Positions 13,370-23,187 of a stretch of DNA of 64,000 nucleotides are shown here, one piece after another. Source of the stretch: Phellopilus nigrolimitatus. Lineage: Eukaryota > Basidiomycota > Agaricomycetes > Hymenochaetales > Hymenochaetaceae. The stretch covers positions 1-64,000 of the forward strand of contig JAJOHG010000001.1 in NCBI GenBank assembly GCA_021029095.1, read 5' to 3'. The position numbers were made by a program, and so were the translations under genes. Position 1 is the first letter of the stretch. The number at the start of each line of letters is the position of its first letter. The notes under the pieces are model-generated. The model made no database searches. It saw only the letters and a list, made by a program, of their open reading frames with translations, and had not been told where the DNA came from.

Positions 13370-13999
13370 GCTCAGCGCATCTTGGAAGCATTCAGTTCAT
13401 TATTTATTTAGTGGTTAGTTAGCCACTGGGTCGAGAAGAAACACGGTACGCTTCAGCGGATATTAATGCTAGACCGGCGTTGATCAACCACTGGTTTGAG
13501 CTTAGCACATATGAGAGCAGCAGCAGAAATGTGTTCTTACTTTTTGTGCTGTCTTGTCTGCAAGCTTCCCAGCAAGTTCATTTTTATCTAGCTTCATCGC
13601 ACATCGTATTGCGAGGTCGACGAGCTGGATCTCTCTTCCGTCTCCTTTCATATTCGCTTCTTCTACTTCCAGCTGAGACAAAGCCAGAGGAAGCGCTTGA
13701 GCATAATCGCGTTTCAGGTAAAGATTATTGAGGCTGAAGTCGATATTCCGGACGTGCAACTTCGTTGGTGGCGGGATTTCCGGAGGATCGTACCACTGAG
13801 AATTCAGGGAAAATGAAATAAACAATGAGTGCCAGTGGTACACCGATTTCAATAAATTGAGACTCACCCCTGGTTCTGTGATTACCCTTTCTTTCGCGTA
13901 ACTATCTTTGCTCCTTTCAAAAGCGGCTCGTATGCGCTCTTCCCTATTATGAGACGCCGTCTCGTCTACCAGATCGAAATCACCGAAATCACAGAGCAT
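13370..13999 (-). pseudogene. Truncated copy of the helical-repeat gene (see 48099-49050)
   Basis: Starts MLCDFGDFDLVDETAS and matches the first three exons of the intact copy at 48099. It is broken because the duplication edge falls about 11 nt into the last exon, so the C-terminal ~105 residues are absent. The third donor site has also changed (intact copy AGAG|GTATGTGG, here AGTGGCTAAC). The first exons still read in frame (VRNIDFSLNNLYLKRDYAQALPLAL), so loss is recent. Transcription from the shared promoter may continue. Confidence 0.85.
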
Positions 14000-14364
14000 G
14001 CTGCTTTATATAAGGGATTAAGTCCAGGGAGGACAATGAGCAGGAAGCCTCAAATCAGCAGAGTGTTACAGTGAAGCGAGGATTTTTAATTCTAAAGAAA
14101 GATTCAGTTTTATTTATCGGCAAAGCAAAAACGGCACTGACTGCAAAAACGCATTGATATGTTGTGAGATGGTGGTAAGAAGTTGAAACCGATCGACGTC
14201 TCGGAGGTAAAGTTTGTAGAGATCTTCGTTTCCAAATAGAAGATTGATAGGACCGTTCCGTCTCACTCATACGCGTGAACTTCAGGTCTGTTACAATTGC
14301 ACCGTCTGCGCTCGAGTGACAGCACTCAGCACTTACGAGCATACTTCTGCGGGTTTTCCCAGCC
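14000..14364. promoter_or_regulatory. Bidirectional promoter between helical-repeat gene copy and amidohydrolase A
   Basis: Short divergent intergenic region, duplicated at 47733-48098 with few changes. No clear TATA box on the amidohydrolase side; a TATATAAG-like element lies about 20 nt before the minus-strand ATG at 13999. Confidence 0.5.
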
Positions 14365-17300
14365 ATGGAGGCTCGCTTGAAGTTCGCCGTAGATGTATTC
14401 AATGAGGGCGGCTTCATAGCCTTCGATGTTTCGCGACGCGTTCAAGCCTTGTATTCCCACCGACGAAAGGTTTGGGGTCTCGTTGTCGCGTCTCTCGCCC
14501 TGTACCTGCTAAGCAGTGGCGCACTTCTTCGTTCATCTCCAATCGAAAAATCATCTCGTGTCTTCTCTCCGGAAGTGGTTGCTCGGTGCCGCGCGCTCGA
14601 CGTCAAACCGGTGCCGACGCAAGAATTCTACAGGAGGAAGGAGTCCGACCGTTTCGTTCTCGGAACTAAGGCTACTCTAGTTGAGAATGCGACCATCTGG
14701 ACTGGAGATGATGACGGGCAGGAAGTTTTCAATGGAGACGTGTTGATGGACAAGGGAATGATAAAGTGGGTAGGGAAGGACTCGTCTGTGTGGAAGAAGA
14801 CTAGCGGGATTGACCTAACGGTCGTTGACGCGAAGGGAGCATGGCTCACACCTGGGTTTGTCGAACGTTTATTTCTACGCGCTACCGTTTCAAACCGGTT
14901 TATAATAGGATCATCGACGTCCATTCCCATCTCGCTGTCGGGCAGGCACCAGCGAGTGACGGTGCTGACGATAGCAATTCTCTCAAAGGCACCTCTGGTT
15001 CCTCCTTGCCGTGGCTTCGCTCCTTGGATGGTTTGAATACGCACGACGAGGCCATTAGGTTGGCTGTCGCCGGCGGTTTAACAACTAGCTTAATTCTTCC
15101 CGGTTCTGCGAATGCCATAGGTTTGCAACTCACAACTTGACTTTGTAGTTTTCTTACTTTTATAATCAAAGGTGGCCAAGGATTTGCGATAAAGCTGCGT
15201 CCAACAAGCGAACGAACGCCGACATCTTGGCTCCTTGAACCGCCTTATGGCTTAAATGGATCGGCAGTCGACTATAGTAAGAAACCAAGATGGAGACATA
15301 TGAAGTCAGTAATTCAATTCTGTGCTCGAGATGGTGATTAAAATCTACTATGTAGGCATGCATGTGGTACAGTTGTCTATGTTGACAAAAATGAAAGCAT
15401 ACACTGATTTTGAATGGCCATGAACCAGGAGAGAACCCGTGTATGTTTTCTAATTTTATCTGGCTGTATAACCAAAGCATCATACAATGATCTATAGCTC
15501 GTGTATATGGACAAAGTCGCATGGACACAGCTTGGGACTTTCGTAAGGCGTACGTTCTCATCTTCCATAGGCATTGCATTAACTAACATGCCGGCTTTAG
15601 TTACAACAAGGCTCGGGAACTCAAGGAGGCTCAAGACACGTTTTGCGAGAAAGTTCTGAATGGCGAATGGGACGGGCAATCTAAATTTCCCGAAGAACTG
15701 CAATGGGAAGCAGCTGTGGATGTCCTCAGAGGCAAAGTCAAGGCACGAGACTGGTCCATGGAAAGTACAGAAGAACCGCATTTAATATAATTTAGTTAGG
15801 TCCAGACGCACTGTTATGAGGCGGTCGACTTAGACAATTTCGTTCGCGTCAGTCCGTTCGAATCATTTATGTGTACTGTTCACTGACCGAATTTCTAGCT
15901 CTCCAACGAGTTTAAGTTCCCTGTTGCAGCTTTCCACCATGCGCACGAAACGTATCTCGTCCCAGAAGTGCTGAAGCGAGCGTATGGAGGTGTGGACTCT
16001 GCCACTCATCGGATGGAAGTTTCAACTGACACAGTCATATGCAGACGTTCCTCCGGCGTCAGCGATGTTTGCCTCATTTTCTCGCTACAAACGAGAGGCT
16101 TACAGGCACTCTGAGTTCGCACCTCGGATTTTGCATGATGCGGGGCTAAGGGTGGTTATGAAGGTGCGCCACCCGATACTCAAAGTGGCTTCGTTACCTT
16201 TACCAAATGACTCTTTGCTTAACACGATGACAGAGTGATCGTACGTTTCAATCTTGCCATAGCTCGTTATTACAATCTTCTAACTGTAATAGATCCTGCC
16301 ATCGTTTCAAGATATTTACTTCATGAGGCCCAACAGGCCCACTATTACGGCCTGCCCTCCAACATTGCTCTGAAATCTGTCATAAGCACAGCAGCAGAAG
16401 TTCTGGGCTATGACCATCGCATTGGCTACATACGTGAAGGTATGTCAATTTAGATTCTTATCGTAGTCGGATACGACTGATTATTTCGGACTCATCTAGG
16501 TTACGACGCTGGTCCGTTCCAAATCTGTATCTTCTGGAAATAGTTCGCTGATGGTCCATACAGACATAGTACTGTGGGATAGCCACCCTTTGCAGATTGG
16601 AGCGACTCCAGTGCAGGTGTTCATAGACGGTATCTCCCAATTTCAGTCTCCTCACATTGTCGAGAAGCCCTTTTTGTTCCACTCTGTTCCGGAGACCCCG
16701 AACTTCGACAAGGAGGCGAAGGAGACGTTGGAATATGAGGGCCTTCCACCACTAATCCCACAGCGCACCATCGTTGACCAGGCAACGGTATTCACGAACG
16801 TCAGCAACATCTGGCTGCGGAAACAGGCTTCGGAAACAATCAAATTGCATAGCTTCTCTATAGAAGAAGGCGGCGGCGTGGTTGTTGTAGAAGGTGGCAA
16901 AGTAATCTGCGAAGGGAGCGAGTCTGTGTGCGCGATGCACCTGAATTCCCCAAATTTGATTACCATAGACCTGCGGGGAGGTTCTATCAGTCCCGGTCTA
17001 GTTTCTTATGGCACTGATCTGGGTCTGCAAGAGATCGGCATGGAGGAATCAACAATTGATGGTACTGTCTATGACGGGTTTTCAAAGAAGATACCGAAGA
17101 TACTAGGCGGTGACAGTGCTGTTATCCGTGCTGCAGACGATCTTATATTCTCTACTCGAAATGCTCTGCTGGCACACAGAGCTGGCGTGACATCGTCGAT
17201 TACTGCGCCTACCAGCTCAGGATTCCTCTCTGGACTCAGCACTCAGTTCTCTACAGGTGCTGCCTTCAGAACGACGCCGGGTGCCGTCATCCAAGACGTA

Positions 17301-18170
17301 GCAGCATTGCATGTTACGATCGGTCCTGCTCGCCAGCCCAGTGTTAGCACACAGATCGCAGCTCTGCGCAGACTCCTGACGTCAGAACAGAAAGGCGAAT
17401 TGGGTTATTGGCTAAAGAAAGTTGTGCAGGTTCGTTTCTTTTCTCAAATTATATTCAGCAGCCTTTTGATCTTTTGTCAAGGCAGAGATTCCACTCGTCG
17501 TCGACATCCACAGTGCCGACGAGATCGCGACTTTACTACTTTTGAAGCAGGAAGTTGAGGCTATCACAGGGAATGCCTTGCGACTGACTGTGGCTGGTGC
17601 TTCTGAGGCGCATCTCCTCGCTGGAGAAATCGGTGAAGCCAACGTAGGCGTCATCCTAAACCCTGTACGCCCGTATCCAGATACCTGGGAAAAGAGACGA
17701 ATGTATGTTTTCTCTCTAGATGAATTTCGCGACACGATTAAGAAGACTAATGTACGTGTGCAGCCTTCCTGGACCACCCCTTTCCGATGAGAGCGCGCTT
17801 GTCCGTTTGTTGAGGCACAACGTCACTGTAGGTTTTGGAGTCATGGGTGGGAACCTTCCGTCGGAAATATCCCCTTGGGCCGCCCGCAATACAAGATTTG
17901 ATGTCTCTTGGGTATGTGCACCTAAATATGTTTATCGGCGGGTGATTGTTTACTTATAACTCTCAGGCATATATCGAAGCGGGAGGACGTATGACCAAAT
18001 CTGAAGCGTTCGCACTCGCATCCACGAACACCGAGCGGCTATTGGGCATTAATTCCGAGACCGCACTCCAAAGTGATATGGTAGCAACACAAGGCGGTGA
18101 TTTGCTTGAGATAGGAAGCAAGGTTGTGGGTATTATATCGCCGCGCCGAGCACGAGTGGAATTGTTGTGA
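14365..18170 (+). CDS. Membrane-anchored two-domain amidohydrolase, copy A
   Basis: Seventeen exons give 971 residues in frame: 14365-14855, 14909-15120, 15172-15304, 15356-15366, 15429-15440, 15498-15549, 15601-15742, 15800-15847, 15899-15989, 16045-16163, 16234-16240, 16293-16439, 16500-16511, 16564-17429, 17482-17702, 17764-17911, 17967-18170. Four are micro-exons of 11, 12, 7 and 12 nt. A hydrophobic segment at residues ~36-56 suggests a type II membrane anchor. The first amidohydrolase domain has likely metal ligands in DVHSHLAV, VQTHCYEAV, AAFHHAHETYLVP and MKSDHP (the Asp sits in the 7-nt micro-exon). A second, more degenerate domain follows (SPGLVSYGTDLG ... AGVTSSITAP). The family resembles imidazolonepropionase-like hydrolases; the substrate is unknown. 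The donor at 15743 may be GC (GC-AG) because it preserves the conserved KVKVQTHCYE. Confidence 0.88.
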
Positions 18171-18456
18171 AGCGATTCAAATGAAGCTCGAAGTTCGAAC
18201 GAGTCGTTATGATCAATAAATAAATAGGCCACCTCGGCTTCGACTTGCATTTGAGAATTTCCCTCCGTTCACAGATGGATTACAAAGTTTGATAGACTAT
18301 TGAGGATATCGCCACATCTAACCACGTTAGACAGAATTGCTGTAGCTGATATCGGACGAATACATGTATCGGCAAAAATAAAGTACACTCAAAAACAAGA
18401 TAGCATTCACCTCTACTATACGACAAGGAAATTTTCACTTGTCTACATTTCAGTCC

Positions 18457-19849
18457 TTAACTGAGCCCACACAAATACACGTAATCATCACAAGTCAGCC
18501 TCGTTCCGGCTGGAAGAGGAACCAGTCCGAGGCCATCCTCCCAGTCCAACTTCTCCCGAATCTCCCACTCAACCTTCAACCAGTTGTCTTCATACCCCTT
18601 CAGGTGGCGGAAACTCTCCTCATTTTCGCAGAAGGAAGTACGTTCCATCTCGCATACCTCCAGCGGGGTCATCATCTCATCATTGTCCCGCCGCCTCAGG
18701 TCTGCAAACATCGCCGGATCATCCGCAGCGAGCAACTCCTGTACTGCGCGCAGAGCACCCATGCCCGCCGCGACATGCAGCGGTGTCATCCCCTTCCCGT
18801 CCTGCGCGTGCAACGCGGCGGGGTTAGTTGCCTCGTTCCGGACGAACAAAAGCATGCTTGAATTGGCCTCGTCGACCTCGGCCAGATTTGCCCTAGAGTT
18901 GATATACGAGTACGTCATGGTATCCTCCACCTCAAATCGGCCGGGATGACGGAAACGCTTTACGGGCTGGCCCTCGATTGATGGCGGTGGAGTCCAATCC
19001 CTGTCGCAATCGTCAGAAGCCGCAAGCTGGCGTGAGGGGTGCGTTTCAGAAGTCGCGTAGCCGAAGAAAGTGGTGCGTCCAATACGACGGAACCCATTCT
19101 TTTTTATACACGTAGAATCATACGATTTAAAACAGTTAGCCCCGATTTATATATTCCTAACAAAAGGAAGAAAAAATAAACACACCTTGCGGAAAAAATG
19201 TACGTTGTTGGCTGTCACATTGTTCAGCTCGCTTACAGAAAAGGGGTGTGCATTCGGCGCGGGCCAGCACATAAGATAAGGAACTTCCTTTTCCTTTTTG
19301 ATCAGCTGCTGAAGTGTCCATGAACCAACGCCCTGCCCTCGAAACTGATTACGGAATATAAGATAGACAACAAAGGATGTGAGATCGACTTACCTCAGGC
19401 CTAACCTGTAGATCAAGAACATACAAGAACTCCGCTTGCCAACCCTGAATGTAGAGCTCCCTTCCCCACACACCTGAGCCACGATGGTAGTCATTATGGA
19501 TCAACCATGGCCGAACCTGGCCGAACCTGTCGAAGACGTCGAGCGAAAGGCAGGCCAATTCGTGCGATTTGGAGTCCATAGCAATAATGAAGCTGCCGTC
19601 GTCCCCCGCATACCGTTTAATAAAAACAGCAGTGAGCTGCGCAACGGATATAGCCTGTCCTGGATAGGTGACGGTGATGGCGACGTCTCTGAAATATTTT
19701 GGGAATTCAGAGTCTGTTAATACAGAGATTTCATACTTGAGCTTGGAGAGGTCAAAGGAGGCTGGGAGTTTAGGATCTGTTTCTACAGGGATTTTATACT
19801 TGAGCTTGGAGAGGAAGAGGTCAAGGGAGGACATGACTGTCGATAGCAA
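18457..19849 (-). CDS. GNAT-like acetyltransferase fused to ankyrin repeats
   Basis: Exons 19394-19849, 19186-19344 and 18457-19098, all phase 0, give 418 residues (or 413 from the next Met). Exons 1-2 look like a GNAT fold: a substrate part with GVWGRELYIQG, a long beta strand EFLYVLDLQVRPE and then the acetyl-CoA loop QFRGQGVGSWTLQQL (RGxGxG/A type). The C-terminal half contains an ankyrin-like repeat (GMTPLHVAAGMGALRAVQELL) followed by an acidic EMMTPLEVCEMERTSFCENEES stretch. This combination is familiar in Agaricomycetes but uncharacterised. I infer protein or small-molecule acetylation; the partner is unknown. Confidence 0.7.
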
Positions 19850-20806
19850 AACGTGAACTTACTCTTAAAATGTCTTATTTGATTTGTGCAAGGCGTTGCA
19901 AGTCGGTTAAACCGAGTAAGTATGCATGGAGCTAATGCATGTCTCGTTTTATAAGTTCTTGGCCTGCTTACCGCCACTTAGCGCCCGTATTTCAAGTTCG
20001 TAAGACATAAATAAGGGCATGTAAGCGTTCTAGTGCATGTCTATTTGGCTAAGCTGAAGATGGTTTTGCTGGCCCAATGTACGTCTCCGTCGACTCTCCA
20101 GTATCGACGCAATTGAACGACATTAGAGTTTTCTTGCTATCAATTCAAGGGCAAATAGCATTCCGAGGCTGCACTAGGACACTGCGGGCGCCAAATAGAG
20201 CACAAGGTCAGTCGGTCAGCTTTCATTGACATTTGCTTCGGCTTACGTGCACGACGTTCGGTCCCGACGCGCATCGCACGTCCACTAGCCACCCATCGAC
20301 TGCTCCTCAACAGCATGTGCTCAAATATGCCACCCCCGCCCCTCCCGACGTAACAAGTCATTCACAGAGACGCCCCCGGCCATCATACATGAGGTAGATC
20401 GCTTCTCTATTAGATCGTATTCAAGAACTCGGAGAATTTCGAGCCGTATCTGGTGAGTGCTCCCCACCCTTAGACTTTGATGTGAAGCTGGCATGATTTT
20501 TTTTTTCTCAAAAGCACGAAGGGAGACATGGACACGGACGACAATTGTCGCCAGAGCACCGAGGAGTACCAGAAGATGAGCAGTAAACAAACATGCCAGC
20601 TGCAGAATAAGACCAGTGCGCGCGATTGCCTGCCGTCACCTCCGCTCTGCGTGCGACGTTCGCGTAGTGTGATCGCAACACCACTCCGCTCGGAGGCTGA
20701 GGTGCGAGCAGCGGCAGACTGTCGCTCCCGTAGCTTCAAGTTCAGCGTCTCCGTGGTCTGGATAGATAATTCTTCTGTATGTTGTTCTGTATGTTTTTGT
20801 ATGTAC

Positions 20807-20936
20807 AGATGGGCGTAGAAATTGACGAACCTCGTAAGCGATTGGCGCTTCCAAAAAAGGAATATAAAGGGTTTTCTTCTTTATTTGGGAGCGATGATCG
20901 CTTACGTGGTTCGTTATTTTCTACATCCACATGAAG
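20807..20936. repeat. Imperfect foldback (hairpin) repeat
   Basis: The left arm (GTAGAAATTGACGAACC, CGTAAGCGAT, GCGCTTCC, AAA) is mirrored by the right arm (TTTGGGAGCG, ATCGCTTACG, GGTTCG, TTTTCTAC) around a short AT-rich loop. The arms are about 50 bp with scattered mismatches, so the structure is old or relaxed. It resembles a degenerate MITE; no clear target duplication was found. Confidence 0.65.
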
Positions 20937-21194
20937 GATAAAACTCTTTCCCCCATACGTGATTTATTTAAAAAATTGCGAGTGCACAACAAAATGATGC
21001 TGGCATACAGGCTGTAGAAATACGAGAGATTGCAAAAGCGTACACAGCAGTGTATGGGAAGAACGAGCATTGAAGGAGAGTTTTTCATCGCGAGCAAGAT
21101 TTTAAAGAACCCTATAAAGAACCCTACACTTGATTGTCTATGTGGCTGCTTACACGCGCTTACGAGGAATTACGGTATGAAATTCTACAAAATC

Positions 21195-21390
21195 AAAAGA
21201 GAGTAGCACGAGTCCATACATCTAGTATACACATCATAAGACGATCCAGATCCAGCGAACGTGCAGGCGTACTCAAAACAACTAAAAAAGCGACAAAACC
21301 GGTGAACAAGCAAATGAGAACGAGAACGAGAGCACGGTATCCAATCAGTCCAAAATACAGTATTTATTGGGGTTCCTTCCCACTCGTTAC
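21195..21390 (+). repeat. Direct repeat flanking paralogue B, left unit
   Basis: About 190 bp (CACGAGTCCATA ... CAAATGAGAACGAGAACGA ... GGTATCCAATCAGTCC) recurs with many substitutions at about 22965-23150 in the same orientation. The two units bracket the DUF2156-like gene B. Confidence 0.7.
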
Positions 21391-21585
21391 ACCGTTCAAA
21401 CATCATCTTCATTTTGTGTTTGTAAGCAGTGCAGTCTCTACGTGTGGACCAGTCCGATACTCCCTACAGCACAACAAAAGTACGGGATTCAAGTTCTGCA
21501 AATATAAGGTATTAAGGAGGGTATCGGATACTATTACGGCGTCGACCGAGCTCTTGACGCACGCAAAACAAAATACAAAGTCCCT

Positions 21586-22709
21586 CTAATCCGTCAACAC
21601 ATCCATCAGCGCCGATATCCCGTGCTTGCCGAACCCGTGCGGTGGGTAGCACACGAAGATCGGCTCGCCGTCGACCTCGAACTTGCGCCGGAACTCGCGC
21701 TTGTTCCCGAGGAGCGCCTTCTGGATCCCGCCGTACGTCTTGCTCAGGAACTTGATGCTGTTCGACGACACCTTTGCGTTTTCCGGCGCATCCAGCGTGG
21801 GCGCGGGCGTCGGGCCGAACGTCAGGCGGCGCTCGCCCTCGTCGGATAGCGAGTGTATCGCCGTCACGATGAGCCATTCGGTGAGGTTTTTCGGAGACGA
21901 GCGCGACTGGAGGCAGTCTTTGATCGCCCACCCCTCAGAGACCTTGGAAATGAAGAGGAAACCGACGATCTGCGAAAACAAAACGTTTGTGCAAGAAATA
22001 GGTGCGTATATGCGCGGCTGCTCACCTTGTTGCTCTTGTCGCGTGCATAGAAGAACCTGCGGTGCTCAAAATCGCGCCACGGCTCGACGTTCGTCGTGTG
22101 CACCTGCGTGCCTTTGCGGTTCGCCTTCCAGTCCGCAACGAGCGCGTCGATATCGCGCTTGACGTCGTCGGGCGGCTCGCCGGACTCCGCGACGATGTGG
22201 CACCCCGCACGTTCTGCGCCGCGGATGTGCTTGCGCACCTCCTTGTTCTTCTCCGGCTGCGCGCGCGCAGGGTCGAGCGCGTCCTCCTGGATGCACATGA
22301 CCGCGCGCCAGCCGCGCTCCTCCGCGAGCAGCTGCTCGACGGCGCGGTCGACGCAGACCCACACGGGGCTGCGGCGCTGCTGGTCGACCCACGTGAGGAA
22401 GGCGTCGACGACCGCGGGCAGCTGTTCGGGCGCGCAGAGTGGGTTGCCCCAGATGATGCAGTAGTCGTGGCCGGCGTCAGAAGCGAAGGCGTAGCCGACT
22501 GCGGCGCCGGTGGGCGGGTGGCGCCACACGTCGAACTTCTCCTCGACCCAGGTGGTGTTTGACGAGTCACCGTACTTGACGATGAGGTCCTCAAGCGACG
22601 GCAGCGAGGACGTCGAGGAGTCGGGCGACGAGGAGTTGCCGTTGGCGGTCGAGCTGCCGTTGGCAGCGGGTGCTGTCTGCTGGGGCGGGGTCTGTGGTTT
22701 GGTCACCAT
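21586..22709 (-). CDS. DUF2156-like acyl/aminoacyltransferase, paralogue B
   Basis: Two exons, 22026-22709 and 21586-21969, give 355 residues. It is very close to the gene at 11465-12852 from SLEDLIVKYGDSSNTTWVEEK onward, with the intron at the identical position (before V/IVGFLFISKV). Differences include the N-terminal low-complexity region (one short repeat instead of three) and scattered substitutions such as DKSNK for DAQGK before the intron. The opposite orientation relative to paralogue A and the retained promoter element point to a segmental inverted duplication. Function as for paralogue A: probable GNAT-fold transferase, possibly tRNA-dependent; substrate unknown. Confidence 0.6.
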
Positions 22710-22755
22710 CGTGAAGGGTGTATGCGGGATCTAGAATATTATTATATTTTACATG

Positions 22756-22766
22756 CAAGTCTTTAT
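22756..22766 (-). promoter_or_regulatory. Shared core promoter element ATAAAGACTTG (DUF2156 gene B)
   Basis: Same 11-mer as at 11413-11423, here 57 nt upstream of the minus-strand ATG. Surrounding sequence has diverged more than the element, which suggests constraint. Confidence 0.6.
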
Positions 22767-22964
22767 ATCAACGTCGTCAGCACCAAAAGCGTCCATGTGC
22801 ATGAGCCTAAACGAACGTCATAGATGTGCGTACTGTGATGTCAGCCAGCCAAGGTTTTTTTCTCAGTGACGCATCCTTGCTGAGTAAGCAAAAAGTATGA
22901 GTAAGCACAAGTGGGTCCCCCGGAGATTTTGCGTTTTGTTTTGTCAGGACTCAGGAGAGCGTAA

Positions 22965-23150
22965 GACGAGTCCATGAATATAGTATGCAGATTATAAGAT
23001 GAGACAGATCCAACGAGCGTGCAGGGGTATTCTAAACAACCAAAAAGACCAAAGCCAGCAGAGAGCAAATGAGAACAAGAACGAGAACGAGAGCGCGGTA
23101 TCCAAGCAGTCCAAAGTACAACACGTTATTGGTTTTTCTTCCCACTCCTG
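22965..23150 (+). repeat. Direct repeat flanking paralogue B, right unit
   Basis: Counterpart of 21195-21390. It ends just before the 3' end of the Mg2+ transporter gene, so part of it may be the transporter's 3' UTR that was copied to the other side of gene B. Confidence 0.65.
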
Positions 23151-23187
23151 ATGGCCTACGCAGTCATGACAGCTCAGATGATGGCGA

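Larger units (their letters stand above)
13370..18307 (+). repeat. Left arm of a 4.9-kb inverted duplication
   Basis: This arm is matched by the reverse complement of 43790-48732. It contains a truncated copy of the helical-repeat gene, a divergent promoter and the complete amidohydrolase gene. Homology stops sharply at GCTCAGCGCATC (13370) and after GACTATTGAGGAT (18307). Introns are as similar as exons, so this was a DNA-level duplication and not retroposition. Confidence 0.93.
19850..21585. other. Gene-poor intergenic region
   Basis: Open frames of up to about 150 codons exist on both strands but lack family resemblance or splice support. A minus-strand hydrophobic frame (20470-20739) could be a remnant. 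The stretch holds a foldback repeat (20807-20936) and the left copy of a direct repeat (about 21195-21390). Confidence 0.5.

Noticed and set aside
15855..15870. GTTCGAATC-like string suggesting a tRNA T-loop
   Set aside because: Sits in an amidohydrolase intron with no acceptor stem or anticodon arm around it; no tRNA found in the window.
20528..20818. Plus-strand 96-codon frame and overlapping minus-strand hydrophobic frames
   Set aside because: Polar low-information composition, mutually overlapping, and adjacent to the foldback repeat; no evidence for a gene.
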